Source: an uncultured Clostridia bacterium (lineage in GTDB: Bacteria > Bacillota > Clostridia > TANB77 > CAG-508). Taken from it: 30,894 nt of DNA. A program made the translations under genes and the position numbers. Shown one piece after another: positions 1 through 7,033 of the stretch (its first letter is position 1; every line of letters begins with the position of its first letter). The stretch spans positions 1 through 30,894 of the forward strand of contig CAKOXG010000016.1 in the NCBI GenBank assembly GCA_934130025.1, in the 5' to 3' direction. Under the pieces are notes generated by a model, which was not told the origin of the DNA, did not search any database, and saw nothing but the letters and a program-made list of their open reading frames with translations.

Positions 1-72
1 AATCGAACCGGCACGGTTTATTCAACCGCAGGATTTTAAGTCCTGTGCGTCTACCAGTTCCGCCACATCTGC
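1..72 (-). tRNA. tRNA-Leu (anticodon TAA), cut by window edge
   Basis: Read on the minus strand, position 72 starts a GCAGATG acceptor strand, followed by a class II D-arm (GGCGGAACTGGTAGACGC) and a perfect anticodon stem CAGGA/TCCTG around the loop CTTAAAA. This gives anticodon TAA, decoding UUA leucine. A long variable arm and a T-arm starting GGTTCGATT follow before the window ends. The 3' acceptor strand lies outside the window. Confidence 0.95.
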
Positions 73-246
73 ATATGTTCATTACTGGTTAACAAATAAT
101 ATTTTACTACAAGAGAATTATATTTGTCAATACTTATTTTTTATTTTTTGAAAAAAAGTGAAAAAAGTGAACTGAAAAGGTAAAAAATGGGTGAGAAAAT
201 TTATTATTACAGAAATATTACAAATGTGTTAAATTTTTGCTTTTTG

Positions 247-275
247 ATGACAATATAAAATAAAGATGTTATAAT
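247..275 (+). promoter_or_regulatory. Probable sigma-A promoter of the first sipW-like gene
   Basis: ATGACA (247-252) and a perfect TATAAT (270-275) are separated by 17 bases, 35 bases ahead of the start codon of the signal peptidase gene. The -35 differs from consensus by one base. This is pattern matching only. Confidence 0.6.
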
Positions 276-309
276 CGAATTAAAGAATTTTGTCGGAAGG
301 AATAGAAAA

Positions 310-915
310 ATGCAAAAATTTAAGAAGATTGTTAGTGTATTGTTGTTACTTATATTGTTACCAATATTGTTTGTGAGTGCTACAATACTTGTGGATTCAT
401 ATGTGCATCCAGATGAAGTGCCATCATTTTGGGGATGGAAGCCATTTATTGTGTTATCAGGCTCTATGGAGACTCAAATTTCACCAGGTGATGTAGTTAT
501 AGTGAAGGAGACTGATGCAGAAAATTTGAAAAAAGGTGACATAATTGCTTTTAAAGATGGTGATGTGGTAATAACTCATAGAATTGATGAAGTGGTTGAA
601 AAAGACGGAAAAAAAGAGTATGTAACGAAGGGAGATAATAATACAACTCAGGATGTTGGATATGTGCTACCAGAGCAAGTTGAGGGTGTATTTAAGTTGA
701 AAATTGCTAGGTTGGGAAATTTGGCTATGTTTGTGCAGACTCCAGCTGGAATGATTGTATGTTTATCTATACCAATTATTATTATAATTCTTCTTCAATC
801 ATCTGATTCGAGAAAAGAAAAAGAGGAATTGCTAAAAAAGATGAATGAGCATGAAAGAATGGAAGAAGAAATTGAAAAATTAAAAAAACAAAATGAAGAG
901 TTGATGAAAAAATAA
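310..915 (+). CDS. sipW: SipW-like type I signal peptidase (S26B family)
   Basis: A 201-residue membrane serine peptidase of the archaeal/eukaryotic-like S26B branch, which in Bacillus subtilis SipW releases TasA-type matrix proteins from the membrane. An N-terminal membrane helix (about residues 7-28) leads into the catalytic motif SGSM with nucleophile Ser52. THRI with His90 stands where ordinary bacterial enzymes have Lys, and KGDNN (107-111) follows. A second helix lies near 146-163, and the last 35 residues are highly charged and probably helical. The start is supported by an AAGGAA ribosome site 7-12 bases upstream. Its likely substrate is encoded immediately downstream, with a signal peptide of the matching type. 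The family call is firm; the exact substrate is inferred from position. Confidence 0.9.
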   Translation: MQKFKKIVSVLLLLILLPILFVSATILVDSYVHPDEVPSFWGWKPFIVLSGSMETQISPGDVVIVKETDAENLKKGDIIAFKDGDVVITHRIDEVVEKDGKKEYVTKGDNNTTQDVGYVLPEQVEGVFKLKIARLGNLAMFVQTPAGMIVCLSIPIIIIILLQSSDSRKEKEELLKKMNEHERMEEEIEKLKKQNEELMKK

Positions 916-930
916 CTTAGTTCTTAACAT

Positions 931-957
931 TATAATAGGAAGATAATTCTTATTATA
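931..957 (+). promoter_or_regulatory. mRNA hairpin between peptidase and substrate genes
   Basis: TATAATAGGAA pairs with TTCTTATTATA across a five-base loop, giving an 11-bp stem with one G-T pair. No T-run follows, so it does not look like a simple intrinsic terminator. It could be a processing or stability element that sets expression of the downstream surface protein. The function is a guess. Confidence 0.4.
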
Positions 958-990
958 GGATAAAATAAAAACGAAAGAAAGGAGGATAAA

Positions 991-1590
991 ATGAAGGGGA
1001 ATAAATTAGTAAAATTAATGGCATTTGTATTACTTGTTACTGTACTTGCAATTATATTGGTATCTGGTACTTATGCAAAATATACAACATCTGCAACTGG
1101 TACTGATACTGCAAAAGTTGCTTTATGGTCAATTAAGATAAATGATGAAGATATTGCAAAAGCAGAAACAAAAGAGCTTACAGTTGATTTATTTAGTACT
1201 ATTACAAATACTGATGGTACTGATGAAAAAAATGTAAGTGCAATAGATGGAAGTTTAATTGCTCCTGGAACAATGGGAAGCTTTAATTTAGTATCTATTG
1301 AAAATGCTTCTGAAGTAAATGCTACATATTCTGTAACATATACATTAACCGGTGCTGAAGGTATTCCATTGCAATTTACAACAACTAAGGATAATGAAGA
1401 TTCTTGGTCAAATTCATTACCAAGTGTAAATGTTACAAATGCAGACCTTAAAGCTGGAGCTAAGGCAGATGGTACAAAGGTATATTGGAGATGGGCTTTT
1501 GACGGAAATGATGAAACAGATACAAATCTTGGAACAACAACTCCAACGGTTACATTAAAAGCAAGTGTAAGTGTTGAACAAGCTAACTAA
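991..1590 (+). CDS. TasA/camelysin-like secreted protein with SipW-type signal peptide
   Basis: A 199-residue exported protein. Residues 1-29 form a signal peptide with a basic start, a hydrophobic core and SGTYA just before the likely cleavage site, followed by a Thr/Ser-rich mature N-terminus (KYTTSATGTDTAK). This is the layout of SipW-dependent substrates such as TasA and camelysin. The mature part shows LIAPGTMGSF, a motif typical of this family's beta-sandwich, and ends in a strand-rich region (TVTLKASVSVEQ). An unusually strong AAAGGAGG ribosome site lies 4-11 bases before the ATG, as expected for an abundant surface protein. It sits directly after the sipW-like gene and before a hairpin terminator. 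A role in biofilm fibres or as a surface protease-like camelysin is known for relatives and only inferred here. Confidence 0.85.
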   Translation: MKGNKLVKLMAFVLLVTVLAIILVSGTYAKYTTSATGTDTAKVALWSIKINDEDIAKAETKELTVDLFSTITNTDGTDEKNVSAIDGSLIAPGTMGSFNLVSIENASEVNATYSVTYTLTGAEGIPLQFTTTKDNEDSWSNSLPSVNVTNADLKAGAKADGTKVYWRWAFDGNDETDTNLGTTTPTVTLKASVSVEQAN

Positions 1591-1600
1591 AATAAAAGTT

Positions 1601-1634
1601 ATAAAAGCTCTACCAAATATGATAGAGCTTTTAT
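1601..1634 (+). terminator. Hairpin terminator after the TasA-like gene
   Basis: ATAAAAGCTCTA (1601-1612) pairs perfectly with TAGAGCTTTTAT (1623-1634), a 12-bp stem 10 bases after the stop codon. The T-run is inside the stem rather than after it, so termination may be only partial. Confidence 0.65.
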
Positions 1635-1690
1635 AGAATATATTGACAAAAGGAGCCACTTTTTGTGAGTATATTCTGAAAATGAAATAA

Positions 1691-1830
1691 TGTAAGAAAT
1701 TTGATTCTAAAAGTTAAGAAAAGTAATCATAAAATGATTGATCTGAAATCGAAACGATGTGAAAAATTTAGCTCTAAAAGTTAAGAAAAGCAATCGTAAA
1801 TGATTAAGCTGAAAACAAGATAATATGAAA
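1691..1830 (+). repeat. Two-copy 67-bp tandem repeat with partial third copy
   Basis: The unit beginning at 1691 recurs at 1758, and a short third start (TATGAAAAATT) follows at about 1824. Within each full copy an 18-base core, TCTAAAAGTTAAGAAAAG, is identical (1706-1723 and 1773-1790). Around it the copies differ by scattered substitutions and one indel. Copy 1 contains a perfect small stem AATCAT/ATGATT (1725-1739), and copy 2 keeps most of it with a G-T pair. The array fills the untranslated region just ahead of the next gene and stops at its ribosome site. Confidence 0.7.
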
Positions 1831-1847
1831 AATTGGAGGCCATAGAA

Positions 1848-2426
1848 TTGGAAAACAAAGGTGAAATTTCGAGAGAAAACTTAAAGAAAATAATTTATGT
1901 GTTGTTGGTTATTATAATGGTTTTGCTAATATTATTAGTGTGGAAAATTGGAAGGATTGGGATTAATGCTACAACAACATCTGGAAGTATTAGCACAGAT
2001 GGAATAATTGTATCGGAAAATGATGTGGAGATAGGAAAGAATACAAGATTGAATATTTTTAATAATCAAAAATTTAATGGTGAAAAAATAATTGCTCCAC
2101 ATTCAAAGGGTTCCTATAAATTTTATATAAAGAATAATTCAAATGATAATATAGTGTATAATATTAAATTTTCAGATTATATGAAAAAGTTTGTTAATAT
2201 GAAGTATAAGCTTAAGATGGATAATATTTATATTAGGGGAAATGAAGATAATTATGTGACAATAGATGGTTTGGACGTAAATAATGTTAATGTTGTGAAG
2301 GATTCTGTAAATATTTTTACTTTAGAGTGGTATTGGGAAGATAGGGATAAATTAGATACTGAAGTGGGAATCTCTGATGAAGGATATTACACTATAAACT
2401 TAGCAATTGATGCTACAAAAGATTAA
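1848..2426 (+). CDS. TasA-like membrane-anchored protein, TTG start
   Basis: A 192-residue protein with one N-terminal membrane helix (about residues 14-35) and a strand-rich extracytoplasmic domain. It carries IIAPHSKGSYKFYIKNNS, which matches the APG-x-x-GSF region of TasA/camelysin proteins such as the one encoded just upstream. A TTG start at 1848 is preferred: GGAGG at 1835-1839 lies 8 bases ahead of it, whereas an in-frame TTG at 1833 would overlap that site. There is no clear cleavage motif after the helix, so it may stay anchored. It precedes a broken signal peptidase gene, suggesting a second substrate/peptidase pair. The family assignment is moderate; the function is unknown. Confidence 0.65.
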   Translation: MENKGEISRENLKKIIYVLLVIIMVLLILLVWKIGRIGINATTTSGSISTDGIIVSENDVEIGKNTRLNIFNNQKFNGEKIIAPHSKGSYKFYIKNNSNDNIVYNIKFSDYMKKFVNMKYKLKMDNIYIRGNEDNYVTIDGLDVNNVNVVKDSVNIFTLEWYWEDRDKLDTEVGISDEGYYTINLAIDATKD

Positions 2427-2449
2427 AGATGCAAAGAGAGGCGGTATGG

Positions 2450-2933
2450 ATGAAACTATTTACGAATGATGCAATAAAAAACTCCGAGCTTTTTAGGGAT
2501 AAAAACCTATGTAATAATTTCAGGAAGTATGACTCCGGAACTCCAGATTGGTGATATTGTAATTGTAAAGAATGTCAAGGAAAATGAGATTAATGAAGGA
2601 GACATAATTTTATTTAGACAGGGACAGAATGTTATAGCTCATAGAATTTCTGAAAAGTTTGAAGAAAACGGACAAATACAGTACAAAACTAAAGGGGATA
2701 ATAATAGAGATGATAACCAGGCAATAACATATAAAACTATTGAGGGTAAGGTAATAAGAAAATTCCCTAGAGCAGGGAATATTGTACTTGCTTTAAAAAA
2801 TAAAATGATAATTATAATTGTAGCGATAATTTTACTTATGTATTTTATGCAGAGCGAAAAAGTAAGAAGTAGAAGGAATAAGAGGAGATTAAAGAGGTTA
2901 GCTTATGAGCAATTGAGGAGGAAAGATGAATAA
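2450..2933 (+). pseudogene. Broken second SipW-like signal peptidase gene
   Basis: A start region at 2450 (MKLFTNDAIK) is followed by a frame change at the A6 run 2476-2481. Removing one A would join it to TPSFLGIKTYVIISGSM and then GDIVIVK, AHRIS and KGDNN, the full catalytic core of a SipW-like peptidase, ending with a membrane helix (about KNKMIIIIVAIILLMYF). Even with the frame restored, the N-terminal membrane helix seen in the intact paralogue at 310-915 is missing. The only ATG in the catalytic frame (2529) starts after the nucleophile serine, codon 2526-2528, so that product would be inactive. Both a deletion and a frameshift therefore argue for a pseudogene. Polymerase slippage at the A6 run is a remote alternative. 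Confidence 0.8.
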
Positions 2934-3058
2934 AAAACAAAATAAAAATTGGGAAAGATGCTGTAAATGGTACATATAGAGTAATATACAGCCTTTGCAA
3001 TAAAAATGGTGAAACATTAACAACAGATTCAATAAACTTTATAATAAAGAGAAATTAA
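2926..3058 (+). pseudogene. Remnant of a surface-protein gene (start plus C-terminus)
   Basis: An ATG at 2926 with GAGGAGG just upstream overlaps the stop of the previous gene and reads MNKKQNK, but soon stops. One frame over, from about 2948, the sequence reads IGKDAVNGTYRVIYSLCN, then KNGETLTTDSINFIIKRN and a stop. That is the pattern of the last beta strands of an extracellular domain. The A-rich stretch between them (2931-2948) could hold the frame change. Most of the original gene appears deleted. The parent family cannot be named from this fragment. Confidence 0.5.
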
Positions 3059-3061
3059 CAA

Positions 3062-3097
3062 AAAATGAGATTTGAAATTAAATTCAAGTCTCATTTT
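3062..3097 (+). terminator. Terminator between convergent genes
   Basis: AAAATGAGATTTGAA pairs with TTCAAGTCTCATTTT across a six-base loop, giving a 15-bp stem with one G-T pair. T-rich sequence follows on the plus strand, and the A-rich left arm would give a T-tail on the minus strand. It probably serves both the surface-protein module and the minus-strand gene that ends at 3118. Confidence 0.75.
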
Positions 3098-3117
3098 ATA
3101 TTTTATTTTTATAATAA

Positions 3118-3783
3118 TTATTTGTTTTTATAAATAACAGGTGGAATCTCAAATACAATATTGAAGCATGAGAATTTGTCTGTCTCATCAGAATCAAGGC
3201 AATCAAGATAAATGTCTAACTCATCCAAATTTCTGCAAGCAGAAATAATTGCAGGGTGTAGATTATAATTAAAAAGTAGTTCAGTAGCTAAGTCAAAAGA
3301 ATATTTTAAAGATTTTTTCTCCTTTTTACGAGCTAAATTAAATGCTTCTCTAAACCTTGAAATAGCCAAAGATTTGTAGTTTGAAATTGGAATAGAATAA
3401 TCTTTTTCTATTATTTCTTCAATAGGAGAGTTATTTTCATTACTTAAATTTTTAATATCCTGTATGTAGTAGGGTAAAAAAACTTTTCCTCTTGTTTCCG
3501 AAATTATTAATGTATTTTCAATTAAATTAGGATTGTTTTTTGTATTTATTAAAGAATCTTTCTTATTAGCTAGTTCACTTTTAAAATGTTCTTCAAGCAA
3601 TGGAATAATAGAGCAAAGGAAGTTTTCTATTACCTTAGAATTATCCGAAACTTTTTTTAAATCTGAGGTATCACAGTTTTTGTTATTTAAGTTTATTATA
3701 TTATTTTCTAGTAAAGAAATATTTTGATTGTTCGTTATTAAAGCAATTTTTAAATTTTCTAAAAATTCATTACTAATTTTCAT
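3118..3783 (-). CDS. Hypothetical protein, 221 residues
   Basis: I do not recognise this family. The protein is soluble-looking, with no signal peptide or membrane helix. Residues 1-75 are Asn/Leu/Ile-rich and probably helical. Around 90-110 is ISETRGKVFLPYYIQDI, and around 133-180 is a basic helical stretch (SRFREAFNLARKKEKKSLKYS) leading to ATELLFNYNLHPAIISAC. Three cysteines near the C-terminus are not spaced like a metal site. The start is supported by AAGGAGA 8-14 bases upstream on the minus strand. It stands alone, convergent with the surface-protein module and divergent from the next small gene, so context gives no function. Confidence 0.75.
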   Translation of the reverse strand: MKISNEFLENLKIALITNNQNISLLENNIINLNNKNCDTSDLKKVSDNSKVIENFLCSIIPLLEEHFKSELANKKDSLINTKNNPNLIENTLIISETRGKVFLPYYIQDIKNLSNENNSPIEEIIEKDYSIPISNYKSLAISRFREAFNLARKKEKKSLKYSFDLATELLFNYNLHPAIISACRNLDELDIYLDCLDSDETDKFSCFNIVFEIPPVIYKNK

Positions 3784-3915
3784 TTGTTTTTCTCCTTATA
3801 ATAATATAATTATATTATCATAAAAATAAAAAATATACAATATATAAAAACATAATTAATATTGCTGGAAAAATATAATACTGTGTGTTAGAATATTAAT
3901 GCATGGAGGAGAGAG

Positions 3916-4107
3916 ATGGAAGAAAGATATAAAGAAAGTATGAAAAAATTAAAATTGTATTTGAAGGTCGTAAATATGATACCATCACAGCAACAATGGA
4001 ATAGTTATGCAATGGAGGAAGGATTGTTGCTTAGTCAAACTCTAGAATTTTTAGAGGGAGTCAAGTTTAATAGAATGTGTAGAAAACTAATTAAGAAGAG
4101 AAAATAA
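3916..4107 (+). CDS. Small protein with a Trp-containing helical repeat (HNR-like?)
   Basis: A 63-residue basic protein with a good GGAGGAG ribosome site 7-13 bases upstream. Its centre, IPSQQQWNSYAMEEGLLLSQ followed by TLEFLEGVKFNRMC, resembles the pattern of homing-endonuclease-associated repeats (Pro, then Trp/Tyr, then Ala, then Ser-Thr, then a hydrophobic turn), which form small DNA-binding-like helical units. Only one unit is present, and no nuclease domain lies nearby. The resemblance is by eye and weak; a small regulator or an unrelated protein is equally possible. Confidence 0.55.
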   Translation: MEERYKESMKKLKLYLKVVNMIPSQQQWNSYAMEEGLLLSQTLEFLEGVKFNRMCRKLIKKRK

Positions 4108-4124
4108 AAAATTTCTAATAGGGC

Positions 4125-4153
4125 TAGACTTTTTTTTATAAATAGCTTAGAAT
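4125..4153 (+). promoter_or_regulatory. Probable promoter of the ppa operon
   Basis: TAGACT (4125-4130) and TAGAAT (4148-4153) are spaced by 17 bases. Transcription from here would begin near 4160, leaving almost no leader for an ATG at 4165 or 4169 and favouring translation from 4211. Confidence 0.45.
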
Positions 4154-4210
4154 AGTGAAAGGTTATGGATGCCTTTAAAATCTAAATTTATAAAAAAAGA
4201 GGTTGAAGAT

Positions 4211-4744
4211 ATGAATATTTGGCATGATATAAAAGAAGAAAGAGTTAAGAAGGACGATTTTGCAGCTGTAATAGAAATACCAAAGGACTGTAAAAATAAA
4301 TATGAACTTGATAAAGAAACAGGCTTATTAAAGTTAGACAGAATTTTATATACAGCTACGCATTACCCTGCAAACTATGGTTTTATTCCTAGAACATATG
4401 CTGGTGACCACGATCCATTGGATGTACTTGTTCTTTGCAATGAGCCTATTTACCCACTTACAATAGTTGAGTGCTATCCTATAGGAATTTTGAGAATGAC
4501 AGATAGTAATGAGGAAGATGAAAAAGTTATAGCTATTGCAAAAAAAGATCCATTTTTAAATTGTTATAATGATATTTCTGAGTTACCATCATCAATAACT
4601 GCAGAAATAAAGCACTTTTTTCAAGTTTATAAACAGTTAGAAGGAAAAGTTACAACTGTGGATGAAATGATGGGAAAAGAAGAAGCTGAAAAAATAATAG
4701 AAGAGGCTATACAAAATTATAAGAAAAATTTTGTTAATAAATAA
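4211..4744 (+). CDS. ppa: Inorganic pyrophosphatase, family I
   Basis: Hydrolyses pyrophosphate to two phosphates in the cytoplasm, pulling biosynthetic reactions forward. The 177-residue protein has the family I core: an EIPKDCKNKYELDKETG substrate loop (about 23-39), HYPANYGFIPRT (about 53-64) and the acidic signature DHDPLDVLVL (about 68-77), whose three Asp residues bind the metal ions. The second signature position is His rather than the more usual Gly/Asn. The start at 4211 (MNIWHDI) is chosen because AGAGG lies about 8 bases upstream and family members begin near there; an upstream in-frame ATG at 4169 would add 14 residues. It is followed 12 bases later by the TPR gene and then uppP. 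Confidence 0.93.
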   Translation: MNIWHDIKEERVKKDDFAAVIEIPKDCKNKYELDKETGLLKLDRILYTATHYPANYGFIPRTYAGDHDPLDVLVLCNEPIYPLTIVECYPIGILRMTDSNEEDEKVIAIAKKDPFLNCYNDISELPSSITAEIKHFFQVYKQLEGKVTTVDEMMGKEEAEKIIEEAIQNYKKNFVNK

Positions 4745-4756
4745 TGGAGGCAGAAA

Positions 4757-5989
4757 ATGTTTGAAAAAATGATTTTTTACCTGTTTGCGTTCACATTATT
4801 TATATTGATGTTTATTGAATTGCTTAGAAAAAATGATACAACATATGTATATGCAATTGTTTTACAATTTATTGGAATTGTAATTAGATTTTTGGAGCTT
4901 ATATTTAATAAAAATTGTAGCGTTTTTCTTAAAATATTAAGTTATATAATATCGGTTATATTACCAATATTGATATTTTGGTTAGAATATTCTAAAAAAA
5001 TAGAATTCTCTGAAGTATTTTTTATATGGTCTGCCAGAATGTATGCTTACATAGGAAAAGTAGATAATGCAAAGAAATGCTTGCTTGAACTTACTGAAAA
5101 GTATCCAGATTCGATAAAAGGGCATAAATTACTTGCAAGAGTATATGAAAAGCAGAAAAATTTTGAATTAGCATTAGAAGAATATGAAAAAGTTGCAAAT
5201 GAAGATGAAAATAATTCTAGTTTAATACTTAAAATAAGCCAGATGTATAATTATATAGGAAGGCAAGAAATTGCTATAGAAAATTTATCAAAAATTTTAA
5301 GGAAAAATCCTGAATGCTATGAAGCGAGTATGCTACTTGCAGATATATTGAGTGGACAAAGGGAATATAAGGAAGCTGTGCAAGTGTATATGAATGCACT
5401 GAAGCATAAGCCTTTTGATTATAATTTATACTATAATCTTGGAATGACATATACTTTTTTAAATGATTTTTCGAAAGCGAAAGAATATTATGAAAAAGCT
5501 GCAAAATTAAATGGTAGCTTGTACCATGCACGATATAGTTTGGGAAAAATAAATTTGCTATACGGTGATTTAGAAGAAGCAGAAAAGTATTTTATGGAAT
5601 GTATTGATGTGGAAGAAATTGAGTCTGGAGCGTATTATTATTTGGCGAGAATTGCAATGATAAAAGGGCAGACAGAAAAAGCTAAAAATTATGTTAATAT
5701 TGCAATAGAAGAAGATGCAAAAATATATGACAAAGTGTACGATGAAAATATTTTTGCACCAATAATAGATTTGATTAACAAACCAAAAATAAAACAAGAG
5801 GAAAAGAAAAAAGGAAAAAGAAATACACTGACTGGAAAAGAAAAAACGATAGATGCCCACTTAGATGATACATGCAGGCTGGTTGGAAAACTTAATAATA
5901 GTGATATAGAAGTAATAGAAAATATGAAAAAAACAAGACAACAGGAATTTTTAAATAAGTCAGATAATAGTTTTAATAGAGAAATATAA
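4757..5989 (+). CDS. Membrane-anchored TPR-repeat protein
   Basis: A 410-residue protein with about three N-terminal membrane helices (residues 3-22, 28-48, 56-77). These are followed by roughly six tetratricopeptide repeats from about 95 to 330, with typical pieces such as KNFELALEEYEKV, REYKEAVQVYMNAL and FSKAKEYYEKAAKLN. The C-terminal 80 residues are Lys/Glu-rich and probably disordered. TPR domains act as protein-docking scaffolds; the partner is unknown. It sits between pyrophosphatase and undecaprenyl-diphosphatase with gaps of only 12 and 23 bases, so it is co-transcribed with them and could help organise a membrane complex linked to cell-wall precursor recycling. That role is inference. 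The ribosome site is TGGAGG. Confidence 0.85.
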   Translation: MFEKMIFYLFAFTLFILMFIELLRKNDTTYVYAIVLQFIGIVIRFLELIFNKNCSVFLKILSYIISVILPILIFWLEYSKKIEFSEVFFIWSARMYAYIGKVDNAKKCLLELTEKYPDSIKGHKLLARVYEKQKNFELALEEYEKVANEDENNSSLILKISQMYNYIGRQEIAIENLSKILRKNPECYEASMLLADILSGQREYKEAVQVYMNALKHKPFDYNLYYNLGMTYTFLNDFSKAKEYYEKAAKLNGSLYHARYSLGKINLLYGDLEEAEKYFMECIDVEEIESGAYYYLARIAMIKGQTEKAKNYVNIAIEEDAKIYDKVYDENIFAPIIDLINKPKIKQEEKKKGKRNTLTGKEKTIDAHLDDTCRLVGKLNNSDIEVIENMKKTRQQEFLNKSDNSFNREI

Positions 5990-6012
5990 TTAATAGGAAA
6001 GAAGGAAATAAT

Positions 6013-6795
6013 ATGCAAATATATCAAGCATTAATTTTAGGAATTGTGCAAGGTTTAACAGAACTATTGCCAATTTCAAGTTCGGCACATTTAACAATAA
6101 TACCATGGATATTTAATTGGAATATACCAGAATCTTTCGATGTTGCACTTCATTTTGGAACATTACTTGCAATAGTAATATACTTTTTTAAAGATTGGAT
6201 AGAGCTTATAAAAGGTGGTTTTTTGTATGTTACAAAGAAAGAAAAAACTGTACAAGGAAGAATGTTTTGGTACATTGTTCTTGCAACAATACCTGGAGGA
6301 ATAATTGGATTTTTATTAGACCATTTTTGTTCAGGATTTTTAAATAGGCCGATAATAATTGCAATAGCATTAATAATTATGGGAATAGTGTTATATGTAG
6401 TAGATAAAAAATCAAAAAGTACAATTGACTATGAACAGATGAACCTAAAACAAACCTTTTTAATAGGTTTTTCACAAGCATTAGCGTTTGTTCCGGGTGT
6501 ATCGAGATCTGGAATTACAATGACAACTGCAAGAGCAATGGGAATAAAAAGAGAAGCTGCAGCTAAGTATTCGTTTTTGTTATCAACACCAATAGTGTTT
6601 GCAGCAACAGTGCTAAAATTTTCGGAATTTGTGTTTGATATTCCATTTATAATAGGTGTAATTGCAAGCTTTATTGTTGGATTGCTCGTTATTAAATTTT
6701 TGCTTAAGTATTTACAAAAAGGAAGTTTTAAAGCATTTGCCATTTATAGGGTAATATTTGGAATATTAATCTTAATAATTGCGTTAATAAAATAA
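6013..6795 (+). CDS. uppP: Undecaprenyl-diphosphatase (BacA/UppP)
   Basis: An integral membrane phosphatase that converts undecaprenyl diphosphate to the monophosphate, recycling the lipid carrier for peptidoglycan and other wall polymers; overexpression of relatives gives bacitracin resistance. The 260-residue length is normal. Both hallmark motifs are present: GLTELLPISSSAHL near the N-terminus (about 15-28), with the catalytic Glu and Ser residues, and PGVSRSGITMT in the middle (about 161-171), with the essential Arg. Multiple hydrophobic helices fill the remainder. It is the last gene of the ppa-TPR-uppP run and is followed by a perfect hairpin terminator. Confidence 0.96.
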   Translation: MQIYQALILGIVQGLTELLPISSSAHLTIIPWIFNWNIPESFDVALHFGTLLAIVIYFFKDWIELIKGGFLYVTKKEKTVQGRMFWYIVLATIPGGIIGFLLDHFCSGFLNRPIIIAIALIIMGIVLYVVDKKSKSTIDYEQMNLKQTFLIGFSQALAFVPGVSRSGITMTTARAMGIKREAAAKYSFLLSTPIVFAATVLKFSEFVFDIPFIIGVIASFIVGLLVIKFLLKYLQKGSFKAFAIYRVIFGILILIIALIK

Positions 6796-6801
6796 AAACA
6801 G

Positions 6802-6834
6802 ATTGATAGATTGAAAAAATCTATCAATTTTTTT
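6802..6834 (+). terminator. Intrinsic terminator after uppP
   Basis: ATTGATAGATT (6802-6812) pairs perfectly with AATCTATCAAT (6818-6828), has a five-base loop, and is followed by six T residues. Confidence 0.92.
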
Positions 6835-6892
6835 AGGCAAATATTACAAAAGTATTACAATATTACATTTTTTTTACTATTAGAAAAAAATG

Positions 6893-6920
6893 TTGACTTT
6901 TTTCGAAAAAACGATAAAAT
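6893..6920 (+). promoter_or_regulatory. Probable sigma-A promoter of the pilus operon
   Basis: TTGACT (6893-6898) and TAAAAT (6915-6920) are separated by 16 bases. The site lies between the uppP terminator and the first pilus gene, leaving a leader of about 105 bases before the ATG at 7034. Confidence 0.6.
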
Positions 6921-7033
6921 AGTAATGTAAATATGATTAAAACTTAATAATTCCAAAAATTGATAAAAGAATTTTGAATTTTTTATCTAATTTTGTGAAA
7001 TATAATAATAAAAAACTAATGAAAGGAATTTTT

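Noticed and set aside
1643..1675. Possible promoter from TTGACA at 1643-1648
   Set aside because: The best -10 (TATATT at 1670) is 21 bases away, and the TTGACA overlaps a small hairpin. Not strong enough to list.
2529..2933. Intact 134-residue signal peptidase starting at ATG 2529
   Set aside because: This start lies just after the catalytic serine codon at 2526-2528 and has no ribosome site. The frame continues upstream with family sequence, so this is the tail of a broken gene.
5274..6027. Three minus-strand reading frames opposite the TPR gene
   Set aside because: They are Phe/Tyr/Ser-rich mirror translations of an A-rich gene, with no ribosome sites.
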